From Acidobacteriota bacterium (GTDB lineage: Bacteria; Acidobacteriota; Vicinamibacteria; Vicinamibacterales; CAVVIG01), in contig JACPZW010000024.1 in NCBI GenBank assembly GCA_016195265.1, positions 1 through 64,000 on the forward strand: 64,000 nt of DNA, given 5' to 3'. The translations under genes were made by a program, and so were the position numbers. Positions 1-12,035 of the stretch are shown here, in pieces. Numbering within the stretch: the stretch's first letter is position 1; the number at the start of each line of letters is the position of its first letter. A model generated the notes under the pieces. It ran no database searches. It was not told the DNA's origin and was given only the letters and a program-made list of their open reading frames with translations.

Positions 1-168
1 AAGGGAGAAACGCTGAAGGCATCTAAGCGTGAAACCCTCCACAAGATGAGATCTCCCGAGCCGTAAGGCTCCTAAAGGCTCCTGGAAGATGACCAGGTAA
101 TAGGTCGGGTGTGTAAGCGCTGTGAGGCGTTGAGCTTACCGATACTAATCAGCCGTGAGGCTTGACCA
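1..168 (+). rRNA. 23S ribosomal RNA, 3' end (partial)
   Basis: The sequence matches the conserved 3' terminus of bacterial 23S rRNA, including the helix before the terminal motif TACTAATCAGCCGTGAGGCT. The 5' part lies outside the window. The end is set at about 168 by analogy with the Escherichia coli terminus. A 5S gene follows on the same strand about 300 nt later, so this is the distal part of an rRNA operon. Confidence 0.95.
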
Positions 169-292
169 TAAATTCTATTGTTTAGTCCGGGGTCCCTACC
201 CCGGAGCTACAACGTAATGCACGCGGAAACCGCTGCGTGACGTGGTTTGAGAAACTACCGTTTGCAGAATATTCAGCTGTCGTTCGAATGAT

Positions 293-368
293 GAGATTTC
301 AGATGTAAGAGTTCAGACTTCAGATTGGCTGATCAATCTGAAATCTGCCTTCTGAAATCTGAAATCTC
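293..368. repeat. inverted ATTTCAGA repeat (family G) in the 23S-5S spacer
   Basis: GAGATTTCAG at 293-302 pairs with CTGAAATCTC at 359-368, and CAGATTG at 321-327 pairs with CAATCTG at 334-340. Short ATTTCAGA units fill the region. Similar units recur at 61248-61282 just before the tRNA gene, so this is a dispersed repeat rather than only an rRNA processing stem. Nothing else is seen between 169 and 465; no tRNA is present in this spacer. Confidence 0.7.
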
Positions 369-465
369 ACGAGCTCTTTGACAGATTGCTTGGGACGACC
401 GGAATCGAGCGCTAAGTGCCGCTGGTGAGCGGCGCCGCGAGAGGCCGGACCCCAGGCACCAAGTT

Positions 466-583
<118 letters not shown>

Positions 584-594
584 TTATTCCCCGA

Positions 595-626
595 GGCCCG
601 ACGTCGAAAGACGCCGGGCCTTTTTT
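595..626 (+). terminator. rho-independent terminator of the rRNA operon
   Basis: An 11-position stem with one mismatch and a GAAA tetraloop (arms GGCCCGACGTC and GACGCCGGGCC) is followed directly by TTTTTT. It lies 12 nt after the 5S gene. It also sits at the 3' end of the convergent ACT-domain gene. Confidence 0.9.
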
Positions 627-632
627 CGTACT

Positions 633-1022
633 TCACACCGCGACGTGCTCCAGCACGCGCCGCGCCTTCTGCACGTTGTCGGGCACGATCGCGAGCTCGA
701 GCAGCGGACCCGCCGTGCCCGTGAGATAGATCGCGCGCACGCCGACCCCACCCTCGGCCAGCCGGCTGCTCAGCATCGCCAGCTCGCCGGCCCGGCTCTC
801 GAGCAGCACCGGCACGATCTCGCCCTCGGTGAACCGCACGCCGGCGGAATCGAGCGCGCGCCGCGCGCTCTCGATGCTGCTCGGCACGAACCGCGCGACG
901 ATCCGGCCGCCGACGACCAGCGCGGTGCCGGCCCGCAGCGTGACCTGGTGCTGCGCCAGAAGCGACGCCACCCGCGCCAGCTCGCCCGGATGCGGTTTCA
1001 GTTCGATCGATACGTCTCTCAT
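633..1022 (-). CDS. tandem ACT-domain protein
   Basis: A 129-residue soluble protein made of two ACT-like halves, roughly residues 1-65 and 66-129. The first begins with the MRDVSIELKPHPGELARVAS pattern and the second with ESRAGELAMLSSRLAEGGVG. ACT domains bind small ligands, usually amino acids, and regulate enzymes; stand-alone double-ACT proteins are common in Acidobacteriota and Deltaproteobacteria. The ATG at 1022 is chosen because it overlaps the stop of the upstream gene (ATGA), implying translational coupling. The ligand cannot be told from the sequence. Confidence 0.8.
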   Translation of the reverse strand: MRDVSIELKPHPGELARVASLLAQHQVTLRAGTALVVGGRIVARFVPSSIESARRALDSAGVRFTEGEIVPVLLESRAGELAMLSSRLAEGGVGVRAIYLTGTAGPLLELAIVPDNVQKARRVLEHVAV

Positions 1023-1822
1023 GACTGCCTCCTCTGCGTCTCCCCGCCCTCGTCGAATCCCGGCCGCACGAACGCCATCGCCCGCGGGAACCGCGCCCGT
1101 ACTTCCGCGTCCAGCGCGTCGAGCATCCGGACCGCCTGCGCGGGGACGCCGTCCGCGGTGGCCTTGCCTTCGGCCATGAGCACCGCCCACGCGCGTCGAG
1201 ACTCGGCGATCCCGAGCAGCGCGACCTTCGCCGACCCGTTGAAATCGATCTGAGCCTCGTCCGGCGCGTCCATGCCGCCATCTTCCCGCGCGAACGCGAG
1301 GCCGCCGGCCGCGCGTGCGACTTTCGCGCCGATCACCGATGAGAACCAGTCGATGACGCCGACGGCATCGATGACCGCCGGATCGCCCCGCGCCGCCACG
1401 ATCGGCCCGAGCGCGCGGGCCAGCCGCCACGCGAGATCGCCGTACTGCCGCGCCGACACGACGAGCGGATCATCACGATGCCGATCACCCGCGTCCGCGG
1501 TCGCTGCGGCCTCGGGAGACGCGGCCTCCGATTGCCCGGTGTCCGATGCCTCGGCGTCTGCCGCGATCACGTCGAGATCGACGTCCTCCCGCCGCGCGAC
1601 CTCTGCGATCATGTCGAGCGTCTGCTGCAGCGACGCCCGGACGCGGTCGGCGGGCGACTGACCGGCTGGCGACGGCTCGGTCTCCTGGCTGTCCAGAAAC
1701 GTCAGGCAGCGATCCGTGAACGGACAGCGCTGGCACCAGCGATCGCAGTAGTTGTAGATGCCGGGGATGAGGCGCGGATCGGACGCGCGCGCGACGAGGC
1801 GATCGAAGTCGGCAGGCAGCAT
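1019..1822 (-). CDS. conserved hypothetical protein with an N-terminal four-cysteine motif
   Basis: A 267-residue protein. C26, C30, C33 and C39 form a compact CDRWCQRCPFTDRC cluster that could bind zinc or an Fe-S cluster. The rest is charged and acidic in the middle, with no signal peptide or membrane segment. I do not recognise a named family. The ATG at 1822 is preferred over longer readings because the upstream codons lack a plausible start context. It is coupled to the downstream ACT-domain gene by a 4-nt overlap, so the two probably act together, perhaps with the cysteine protein as a metal-dependent partner (inference). Confidence 0.7.
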   Translation of the reverse strand: MLPADFDRLVARASDPRLIPGIYNYCDRWCQRCPFTDRCLTFLDSQETEPSPAGQSPADRVRASLQQTLDMIAEVARREDVDLDVIAADAEASDTGQSEAASPEAAATADAGDRHRDDPLVVSARQYGDLAWRLARALGPIVAARGDPAVIDAVGVIDWFSSVIGAKVARAAGGLAFAREDGGMDAPDEAQIDFNGSAKVALLGIAESRRAWAVLMAEGKATADGVPAQAVRMLDALDAEVRARFPRAMAFVRPGFDEGGETQRRQS

Positions 1823-1965
1823 GGCGCAGCGATACTGCAACCGGTTTGCCACACGGATTTGCTGGGGTTTTGCGAAACGACGCAAAAAAGATCGCAGGAA
1901 CTGCCATGCGATCCACGCGCGCAGTACGCAGATTCCGCGATCGTGCGGCCGCGGACGCTGCAGGC

Positions 1966-2394
1966 TCAGCGGCCGCGTTTTCGTCTGCGCACCGGCGGGG
2001 CTGACGCCCGCGTTCGCGACCGGCCCGAGCGCGTGCGCGACGCCTTCGGGCGGGATGTCGTCGAGCGCTTCGACCGGGGCAGCTTCGCGGAGACGAGATC
2101 GTACGACGCGCGCAGCAGGCGCTCGACCTCGGGTCGCTCGAGCGCCTCGCCGAGCACGTCCTCCTGCACCCACATCGCACGCGCCAGGTACGGCGCGGGC
2201 CGCACGCCCGGCCGCTCGACCAACTCGGCGAAATCCTCAGCCGAGCACTTGAACGACATGTGACGCGGCGGCTCGAGATACACGACGCAGAACATCTTGC
2301 CACCCACGCAGAACGCGAGGTCCGCGCCCCACTTGACGTCCTCGGTCGCGCCGGGAAATCCCAGGCAGATCGATCGAACGGTTTCCAGTGTCAT
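1966..2394 (-). CDS. MmcQ/YjbR family protein
   Basis: A 142-residue protein starting MTLETVRSICLGFPGATED, with the KWGADLAFCVGGKMFCVV core and the HMSFKC segment typical of MmcQ/YjbR (DUF419) proteins. These have a CyaY-like fold and are thought to bind DNA or ligands; their physiological role is poorly defined. The C-terminal 30 residues are Arg/Ser-rich and look like low-complexity extension. It is transcribed divergently from the 2-oxoacid oxidoreductase genes across a 180-nt gap. Confidence 0.85.
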   Translation of the reverse strand: MTLETVRSICLGFPGATEDVKWGADLAFCVGGKMFCVVYLEPPRHMSFKCSAEDFAELVERPGVRPAPYLARAMWVQEDVLGEALERPEVERLLRASYDLVSAKLPRSKRSTTSRPKASRTRSGRSRTRASAPPVRRRKRGR

Positions 2395-2574
2395 GTCGAC
2401 ACCTCCGACCACGGGAGCGCAATGCAGGCCGCCCCCAATGATGCCTGCGTTCGCTCCCTGCCGGAAAACCGGCGCGCTTCGGCAATCCCTGGGTTTTTCG
2501 ACCAGTTCCCGCCGTCCCGCGCCGGTACCAAGCTTGCTCCTGAGCCTTCGTCCCGAGGAGAACGAGGGGAATCG

Positions 2575-4368
2575 ATGACGACGGATCTCGTGATCGGCAT
2601 GGCGGGCGCGGGCGGCGACGGGGTCATCGCCGCGGGTGAAGCGCTGATGACCGCCGCCGCGCGCGGCGGCTACCGCGCGATGATGGCCAAGAGCTACGGC
2701 CCACAGATTCGCGGCGGCGAATCGTCCTTCCGGTTGCGGATCGGCACCGGCGAGATTCTCAACGCCGGCGCGATGCTGGACATCGCCGTCGCGTTGAACT
2801 GGGACGACTTCCTGCGCTTCGGCGCGGAACTGCCCGTCGACGGCCGCACGACCGTGGTGCACGACCCCGCGCAGGACGCGCGGCAGAATCCGCTGCCCCT
2901 CGAAGGGATCTCGCCCGCCGAAACCGTCGCCGTACCGGTTGCCGAGATGGCGCGCGCGAGCGCCGGCACGGAGAAGGCCAAGAACACCGTCGTCCTCGGC
3001 CTGCTGGCCGGCTGGCTCGGACTGCCCCCCGACGGCCTGATGGCCGGCCTGCGGAAGCGGTTCGCGCGGAAGCATCCCGAGGTCCTCGCCGGCGCCGAGC
3101 GCGCCTTCGACGCGGGGCTCGCCTTCGCGCAGGTGCATCCGCTGCGCGACGATCGCCGGTTGAGCGCGGCCGCACCGCCGCCGTCGCCGCGATGGCTCGC
3201 CGACGGCAACGAGATGTGCGCCGCGGCGGCGCTCGTCGCCGGCTGTGAGTTCTTCGGCGGCTATCCGATCACGCCGTCGAGCGAGATCATGCATTTCCTT
3301 GGGCGCGAGATCTGGAAGTACGGCGGCATCGTGCTGCAGGCGGAGGACGAGATCGCCGGCATCGGCGCGGTGATCGGCGCGTCGTTCGCCGGGCGGAAAG
3401 CGATGACGGCGACGTCGGGTCCGGGGATGTCGCTCAAGTCGGAGATGCTCGGCCTCGCGACGATCGCCGAGGTGCCGCTCGTGTGCGTCAACGTGCAGCG
3501 CGGCGGGCCGTCGACCGGGATCCCGACCAAGAGCGAGCAGTCCGATCTGTTTCAGGCCGCCTTCTCGGCGCACGGCGACGCCGTGCGTCCGGTGCTCGCG
3601 CCGGTGAGCGTGGCCGACACCTGCCGGATCACGATCGAGGCGTTCAACATCGCCGAACAGTTTCAGACGCCGGTCATCCTGCTGTCCGACGCCGACATCG
3701 CGCAGCGCAAGGAGGTCGTCGATCCGATCGATGCGGGCGCGTTCCCGATCGTCGACCGGCGGGCGCCGAACGAGCGCGAGCTCGAGCACTACGCCAGGTT
3801 CCAGATTACGGAGTCGGGCGTGAGTCCGATCAGCCATCCGGGCATCGAGGACGGCACGTTCCTGGCGTCCGGCATCGAGCACAACGAGCACGGCGCGCCG
3901 ACCGCCAGCGGCGACGTGCACGCGCGGATGAACGAGAAGCGGATCCGCAAGATCGCGCCGCTCAAGGCCCGGCGCGATCTGTTTTCGACCGAGGGCGACC
4001 GCGACGCGCCCGTCGGTTTGATCAGCTGGGGCAGCGTCGCCGGCGTGGCGTCGGAAGCGACCGCGATCGCGCGCCGCGAGGGCGTTCAGCTGAAGCTGCT
4101 CGTTCCGCGTCTGCTCTACCCGGTCTCCGAAGAGGTCTATGAGGATTTCTTCGCCTCGGTGCGCGCCGGTCTCGTCGTCGAGCAGTCGCATCAGGGACAG
4201 CTCTTCCGCATCATCCGGATGTTCGTCGACGTGCCGCGCGGCCTCGAGTCGCTGGCGCGCAGCGGGTCGAATCCCATCACGGTCCACGACGTGCTTGACC
4301 GCGTGCGCCAGATGGTCATGACGTTCCAGCGCCAGCGCGTGCCCCAGGAGGAGCCGACGCTGGGCTAG
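2575..4368 (+). CDS. 2-oxoacid:acceptor oxidoreductase, fused gamma-alpha subunit
   Basis: A 597-residue protein. Residues 1 to about 185 are the gamma domain (GMAGAGGDGVIAAGE, then GPQIRGGESSFRLRIG). From about 205 the pyrimidine-binding alpha domain follows, with GYPITPSSEIMHFL and ATSGPGMSLKSEMLGLA. With the beta subunit it would catalyse CoA-dependent oxidative decarboxylation of a 2-oxoacid such as 2-oxoglutarate, reducing ferredoxin. Gamma-alpha fusion is common in KorA-type enzymes. The start at 2575 follows a purine-rich GAGGGGA at about 2564. The beta gene begins 31 nt downstream, clearly an operon. The exact substrate cannot be read from the sequence. Confidence 0.92.
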   Translation: MTTDLVIGMAGAGGDGVIAAGEALMTAAARGGYRAMMAKSYGPQIRGGESSFRLRIGTGEILNAGAMLDIAVALNWDDFLRFGAELPVDGRTTVVHDPAQDARQNPLPLEGISPAETVAVPVAEMARASAGTEKAKNTVVLGLLAGWLGLPPDGLMAGLRKRFARKHPEVLAGAERAFDAGLAFAQVHPLRDDRRLSAAAPPPSPRWLADGNEMCAAAALVAGCEFFGGYPITPSSEIMHFLGREIWKYGGIVLQAEDEIAGIGAVIGASFAGRKAMTATSGPGMSLKSEMLGLATIAEVPLVCVNVQRGGPSTGIPTKSEQSDLFQAAFSAHGDAVRPVLAPVSVADTCRITIEAFNIAEQFQTPVILLSDADIAQRKEVVDPIDAGAFPIVDRRAPNERELEHYARFQITESGVSPISHPGIEDGTFLASGIEHNEHGAPTASGDVHARMNEKRIRKIAPLKARRDLFSTEGDRDAPVGLISWGSVAGVASEATAIARREGVQLKLLVPRLLYPVSEEVYEDFFASVRAGLVVEQSHQGQLFRIIRMFVDVPRGLESLARSGSNPITVHDVLDRVRQMVMTFQRQRVPQEEPTLG

Positions 4369-4399
4369 GGCGCAAGGCAAGGCGAGGCAACGCGAGCCC

Positions 4400-5263
4400 A
4401 TGATGTACACGCCACAGGATTACAAGAGCGAGCTGAAGCCCATCTGGTGTCCGGGATGCGGCGACTACGGCGTCGTGCAGGCCATCTATCGTGCGCTGGC
4501 CCGCGTCGGCCGCCCGCCGCACGAGATCGCCTTCGTCTCCGGCATCGGCTGCTCGAGCCGCATTCCCGGCTACACGACGACCTACGGATTCAACAGCGTC
4601 CACGGACGCGCGCTGCCGATCGCGCAGGGCATCAAGATCGCGCGTCCCGAGCTGCTCGTGCTCGTCGCCGGCGGCGACGGCGATGGATTCTCGATCGGGG
4701 GCGGCCACGTCGCGCACGCCATCCGGCGCAACGTGGACCTGACCTACATCGTGATGGACAACCAGATCTACGGCCTGACGAAAGGTCAGCTGTCGCCGAC
4801 GTCGCCACGCGGGCTCCACACGGTGTCGTCACCCGAGGGAAGCCTCGAGGATCCGGTGAATCCGCTGCTGTACGTGCTCGGGTACGGCGGCCGGTTCGTG
4901 GCGCAAGGAACGCCGGCGGATTTGACCGGCCTCACGCAGCTCATCGACGACGGGCTGCGCTATCCGGGCTTCGCGTTCATCAACGTGCAGTCGCCGTGCG
5001 TGACGTACGGCTCACCCGACGCGCAACTCAAGGCGCACAAGGCCTCGATGAAGAGCCTCGCCTCGCTCGGCCACGACGAAGGCGATCGTTTGCGCGCAAT
5101 GGAGCTGGCGGCCGAGTACGGACGTTCGCTCCATACAGGCATCTTCTACCGCGATCCCGATCCGCCGCCTGCGTATGAGGCGCTCGTCGCGGATCGCCGG
5201 CGCGCGATGTTCGACCCTGGCGCCACGCGCGCCCGAGTCCTCGAGACGTTCGCCTTCCGCTAA
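4400..5263 (+). CDS. 2-oxoacid:ferredoxin oxidoreductase, beta subunit
   Basis: A 287-residue thiamine-diphosphate subunit. The WCPGCGDYG motif (C17, C20) with C51 in GIGCSS and a later cysteine in QSPCVTYG are the usual 4Fe-4S ligands. The TPP/Mg motif is GGDGDGFSIGGGH, followed by DNQIYGLTKGQLSPTS. It partners the gamma-alpha protein upstream. No delta (2x4Fe-4S ferredoxin) subunit is encoded nearby, as usual for two-subunit KorAB enzymes. A second ATG at 4403 is equally possible as the start. Confidence 0.92.
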   Translation: MMYTPQDYKSELKPIWCPGCGDYGVVQAIYRALARVGRPPHEIAFVSGIGCSSRIPGYTTTYGFNSVHGRALPIAQGIKIARPELLVLVAGGDGDGFSIGGGHVAHAIRRNVDLTYIVMDNQIYGLTKGQLSPTSPRGLHTVSSPEGSLEDPVNPLLYVLGYGGRFVAQGTPADLTGLTQLIDDGLRYPGFAFINVQSPCVTYGSPDAQLKAHKASMKSLASLGHDEGDRLRAMELAAEYGRSLHTGIFYRDPDPPPAYEALVADRRRAMFDPGATRARVLETFAFR

Positions 5264-5280
5264 CGCGCAGGCGCTGGCCA

Positions 5281-5343
5281 GTAGGGCGGGTCCTTTCGGA
5301 CCCGCCTGCCCCGCGATGCCGGGTCCAAAAGGCCCCGGCCTAC
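5281..5343. repeat. two copies of GC-rich palindrome family A
   Basis: The first unit has arms GGCGGGTCC and GGACCCGCC around a TTTC loop. The second has GCCGGGTCC with an AAAA loop and a slightly diverged right arm. They fill the gap between the oxidoreductase operon and the permease remnant, and the second unit runs into the remnant's stop codon. No T-run follows, so they are not typical terminators. Confidence 0.85.
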
Positions 5344-5693
5344 ACATCAGGCCATTCGTATCGCAGCGCGATCGACGTCAGCGTCACCGGATCGCGCAAA
5401 CTCGTCTGGACGAGAAGCGACTCGAGGAGCTTGCCGACGCCGAACGCCCCGGCGATCGAGAGGCCGATCGCGGGCTCCACGATCGACCGGCGCACGATGA
5501 GCCACCACACCTGCGGCGCCTGCGCGCCGAGCGCCATCCGCACGCCGATTTCCTGCGCGCGCTGCGCCACGGCATACGCCGTCACCTCGCAGAGGCCGAC
5601 GGCCGACAGCGTCAGCGCGATCAGCGCGAAGATGGCGAACATCGTGCCGAAGACGTGGAACGGCCACCGTTGCTGCGCTAGGTCCTCGTCCAT
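5340..5693 (-). pseudogene. C-terminal remnant of an ADOP-type ABC transporter permease
   Basis: The 117-residue reading contains MFAIFALIALTLSAVGLCE and QEIGVRMALGAQ, hallmarks of the last transmembrane region of MacB/FtsX-like permeases of the ADOP type, whose full proteins are about 800 residues (compare the intact one at 38643). After DPVTLTSIA the final helix is missing and the reading resumes at ALRYE, the usual C-terminal motif of these permeases, then a few residues of repeat-derived tail. It therefore lacks about 85% of the protein plus an internal segment. Confidence 0.85.
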
Positions 5694-5819
5694 ACGGCGC
5701 CGAGGTTAACGGCCCGCGGATTCTCGCCCAGGGAGGCGGCGATGGCCGGCGCGCACATGCCCGGTTTGGACGGGGAGTAAAGACGCCGTAGTCCAGCCGA
5801 AACCGCCGGAATCGCAGGG

Positions 5820-5825
5820 TATAAT
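5820..5825 (+). promoter_or_regulatory. -10 element of a probable leaderless promoter
   Basis: A perfect TATAAT lies 9 nt before the TTG start of the kinase gene. With +1 expected 6-9 nt after the -10, transcription would begin at or next to the start codon. No ribosome binding site fits in between. No good -35 is visible. Confidence 0.7.
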
Positions 5826-5834
5826 CCGCTCGCC

Positions 5835-9038
<3,204 letters not shown>

Positions 9039-9050
9039 CCGACCCGGGCG

Positions 9051-9073
9051 TGGCGTCCGGCTTCAGCCGGACA
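9051..9073. repeat. hairpin repeat family F
   Basis: GTGGCGTCCGGCTTCAGCCG followed by GAC: the GTCCGGCT and AGCCGGAC arms form a hairpin. It recurs almost identically at 16311-16334 and 59012-59035, each time directly after a gene's stop codon. Confidence 0.85.
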
Positions 9074-9081
9074 CGACCGCA

Positions 9082-9603
9082 CTACCGCCGATTCGATTGG
9101 CGCCGCCGTTCGAGCCGCGTCACACGCGTTTCGACCGACAGCAAACGCGTGCCGTGATCCTTCTCGACGTGATCCAAGCGAGCGCCAAGCGACGATGTTC
9201 TGGCGAGCGTCCAGTCGTAGAGATTTCTGAACTCCGCCCTGAAATTTTCAGCCGTGAGATCAAAGTGGGCGCGCAGCTCGTCGAACCGCCGGTCCATGGC
9301 GTCAAAGCGACGATCCATCTCGTCGAACCGCTGGTCGATGCGTTCGTCGCGCGCATGAATCTCCCCGCGCAACGACGCGTCCAGCGCGGCGTCGCCCGCG
9401 CGCATCTCCTCGCGCAGCGCGGCGTCGCCCGCGCGCATCTCCTCACGCAGCGCCGTGTCGCCTGCGCGCATCTCCTCGCGCAGCGCGGCGTCGCCCGCAC
9501 GCATCTCCTCGCGCAGCGAGACCGCGAACGCGTGAAGGTCGCGGCGTGTCGCCGGCTGGTCCAAGTCCTGATCGAGCATCTCGTCGTCTGTTCGGCCGGC
9601 CAT
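9082..9603 (-). CDS. coiled-coil protein with decapeptide repeats
   Basis: A 173-residue, highly charged helical protein. The centre has four near-perfect LREEMRAGDA units (30-bp tandem DNA repeats at about 9395-9515), followed by heptad-like RFDEMDRRFDAMDRRFDEL. The pattern predicts a long coiled coil. It has no signal peptide or membrane segment and I recognise no catalytic motif. Similar repeat proteins often serve as spacers or bind partners, but no function can be assigned. It converges on the kinase gene. Confidence 0.7.
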   Translation of the reverse strand: MAGRTDDEMLDQDLDQPATRRDLHAFAVSLREEMRAGDAALREEMRAGDTALREEMRAGDAALREEMRAGDAALDASLRGEIHARDERIDQRFDEMDRRFDAMDRRFDELRAHFDLTAENFRAEFRNLYDWTLARTSSLGARLDHVEKDHGTRLLSVETRVTRLERRRQSNRR

Positions 9604-9780
9604 TCTAGCATCGTCTGCACGAGCCGTACCGGTGCCGATCTCTCGGCCAATCGCGAAATCGGCGATCAGAGTTGGCAGTTCTTTCCATGGCGAGGCCGCG
9701 CACGAATGTCAGAATCTGCCTCTCGGTGATGTAGATTACTGACGATCTGGGTGGCGTTCGCTGAAGGAGAGGAGCGCGAT

Positions 9781-11955
9781 ATGAAGAACACGCGCCTGCT
9801 GCAAACGGGACTCGTCGTGGCGGCTGCGTTCGCCGCCGTTCTCGCCTTTTCTGCGGCGGGTCCGAAAGGACCCGCCCTGCTTGCCGCCGCCGGACAGGTC
9901 ACGGCCGGCGACATACGCGTCGACGCCGACGACATCGGCGGAATTGTCACCAGCGCAAAAGGTCCGGAAGCGGGCGTCTGGGTGATTGCGGAGACCAGCG
10001 ATCTGCCGACGAAGTTCGTCAAGATCGTCGTCACCGACGACCGCGGACGCTACGTCGTGCCCGATCTGCCGAAAGCGAACTACACCGTGTGGGTGCGCGG
10101 CTACGGTCTCGTCGACTCACCCAAGGTGCAGGTGGCGCCAGGAAAGATCGTCAACCTGACCGCGGTCGTGGCGCCCAACCCGCGCGCGGCGGCCGAATAC
10201 TACCCGGCTGGCTACTGGTTCTCGATGATCCGCGTGCCCGAGAAGAGCGAGTTCCCGGGCAACGCGCCGGGCGGCAACGGCATCTCGCCGAACGTCAAGG
10301 GTCAGGCCGACTGGATTCGGCAGCTGAAGTCGGGTGGGTGCACGCAGTGCCATGCGCTGGGCACCAAGGGCACGCGCGACATTCCGAAGGAGCTGGGGAC
10401 ATTTCCCAACGCCGCGGCCGCCTGGGATCGGCGCATCCAGTCAGGACAGGCCGGCGCGCAGATGAGCGGCGGCCTCAACGCGATGGGCCGGGAGCGCGCG
10501 CTGACGATGTTCGCGGACTGGACGGACCGCATCGCCGGCGGCGAGGTGCCGCCTGTCCCCCCGCGGCCGCAAGGCGTGGAACGCAACGTCGTCATCACGC
10601 AGTGGGATTGGGCGGATCCGAAAGCGTATCTCCACGACGAGGTCTCCACCGACCGGCGGAATCCGACCCTCAACGCCAACGGGCTCATTTACGGATCGCT
10701 CGAGCTGAGCGCCGACTACCTGCCCGTGCTCGACCCGATTCACAACACGATCAGCCAGGTGAAGTTGACGGTTCGGGACCCGAACACGCCGCGAACGTCT
10801 GCGACGATGCCGCAGCCGTCGCCGTACTGGGGTGAAGAAGCGATCTGGACGAGCCGGAACAACGTCCACAATCCGATGTTCGACGAGAAGGGGCGCGTGT
10901 GGATCACGTCCACTGTACGCCCGGCGGCCAATCCGGATTTCTGCAAGGCCGGATCGAACCTTCCTTCGGCGAAGCTCTATCCGTTGGCCAATTCGGGACG
11001 CCAGCTCGCGGTCTACGATCCGAAGACCAAGGAGATCACGCACATCAGCACGTGTTTCGGCACACACCACTTGATGTTTGCCGAGGACGCCAACCGGACG
11101 CTCTGGACGAGCGGCGGCGGTCAAGTGGTCGGCTGGCTGAACACGAAGATGTTCGACGAGACGCACGACGAGGCGAAGTCGCAGGGCTGGACGGCGCTCG
11201 TCATGGACACCAACGGCAACGGCAAGCGCGACGCGTACGTCGAGCCGAACCAGCCGGTCGATCCGACGAAGGACAAGCGGTACGGCAACGCCTTCTATGC
11301 CGTCGCGCCGGCGCCCGACGGTTCGATCTGGGGATCCGTGCTGGGCTATCCCGGCGCCGTCGTCCGCCTGAATCCCGGGTCGAATCCGCCGGAGACGACG
11401 CTGGTCGAAGTGTACGAGCCGCCGGCGCCCGGCTTCTCACCGCGCGGAGGCGACGTCGATCGCAACGGCGTGTACTGGACGGCGCTCGCGAGCGGACACA
11501 TGGCGAGCTTCGACCGGCGCAAGTGCAAGGGACCGCTCAATGGGCCGAAGGCCACGGGCCAGCATTGTCCGGAGGGATGGACGCTTTACGCCGAGCCGCT
11601 GCCGCAACTCAGGGGCGTCACCGAATCGGGCAGCGCTGAGGCCAGCTACTACACGTGGGTGGACTGGCACGACACGCTCGGGCTCGGCGCCAACGTGCCG
11701 ATCGACACCGGCAATGCGTCGGAAGGTCTCCTCGTGCTGAAAGACGGCAAGTGGATCGTGCTGCGGGTGCCGTATCCGATCGGGTTCTACACGAAGTGGA
11801 TGGACGGCCGCATCGACGATGCGAAGGCGGGCTGGAAGGGCAAGGGACTCTGGGCGACCGTGAGTACCAGGACGCCGTTTCACATGGAGACCGGCAAGGG
11901 GACGACGAGCAAGGTGATGCACTTCCAGCTGCGCCCGGATCCGCTCGCGAAGTGA
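9781..11955 (+). CDS. secreted carboxypeptidase-regulatory-domain / beta-propeller protein with CxxCH heme motif
   Basis: A 724-residue exported protein. The signal region (residues 1 to about 40) contains an in-frame family A palindrome encoding GPKGPALL. Residues 55-125 resemble a carboxypeptidase regulatory-like (CNA-B/transthyretin-like) domain with GVWVIAETSDLPTKFVKIV and DDRGRYVVPDLP. CTQCH near residue 192 is a c-type heme motif, and the rest resembles an SMP-30/NHL-like propeller. Such proteins are frequent in soil Acidobacteriota; the substrate is unknown. The ATG at 9781 is chosen for its AAGGAGAGGAG ribosome binding site and because it begins the signal peptide. Confidence 0.82.
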   Translation: MKNTRLLQTGLVVAAAFAAVLAFSAAGPKGPALLAAAGQVTAGDIRVDADDIGGIVTSAKGPEAGVWVIAETSDLPTKFVKIVVTDDRGRYVVPDLPKANYTVWVRGYGLVDSPKVQVAPGKIVNLTAVVAPNPRAAAEYYPAGYWFSMIRVPEKSEFPGNAPGGNGISPNVKGQADWIRQLKSGGCTQCHALGTKGTRDIPKELGTFPNAAAAWDRRIQSGQAGAQMSGGLNAMGRERALTMFADWTDRIAGGEVPPVPPRPQGVERNVVITQWDWADPKAYLHDEVSTDRRNPTLNANGLIYGSLELSADYLPVLDPIHNTISQVKLTVRDPNTPRTSATMPQPSPYWGEEAIWTSRNNVHNPMFDEKGRVWITSTVRPAANPDFCKAGSNLPSAKLYPLANSGRQLAVYDPKTKEITHISTCFGTHHLMFAEDANRTLWTSGGGQVVGWLNTKMFDETHDEAKSQGWTALVMDTNGNGKRDAYVEPNQPVDPTKDKRYGNAFYAVAPAPDGSIWGSVLGYPGAVVRLNPGSNPPETTLVEVYEPPAPGFSPRGGDVDRNGVYWTALASGHMASFDRRKCKGPLNGPKATGQHCPEGWTLYAEPLPQLRGVTESGSAEASYYTWVDWHDTLGLGANVPIDTGNASEGLLVLKDGKWIVLRVPYPIGFYTKWMDGRIDDAKAGWKGKGLWATVSTRTPFHMETGKGTTSKVMHFQLRPDPLAK
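9853..9880. repeat. family A palindrome inside a signal-peptide region
   Basis: GGCGGGTCC and GGACCCGCC flank a GAAA tetraloop at about 9856-9877. It encodes AGPKGPAL between the hydrophobic core of the signal sequence and the likely cleavage region of the propeller protein. Confidence 0.9.
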
Positions 11956-12035
11956 AACGGTTTCAGCATCGGCGCTGAACCGGCGTCGCGCATTTGCAAG
12001 ATGACAGACGCCGGCGGACGGGCAGCCTCGTGCGG

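Noticed and set aside
1966..4410. Long antisense ORF of 814 codons over the oxidoreductase genes
   Set aside because: It is a high-GC shadow of the well-supported plus-strand genes; only its last 142 codons (MmcQ/YjbR) look like a real protein.
5281..5343. Palindromes as rho-independent terminators
   Set aside because: No T-run follows the stems and the same elements occur inside genes, so termination is not their common role.
9395..9515. Possible CRISPR array because of regular 30-bp repeats
   Set aside because: There are no unique spacers between the repeats; the units are contiguous and encode a coiled coil.
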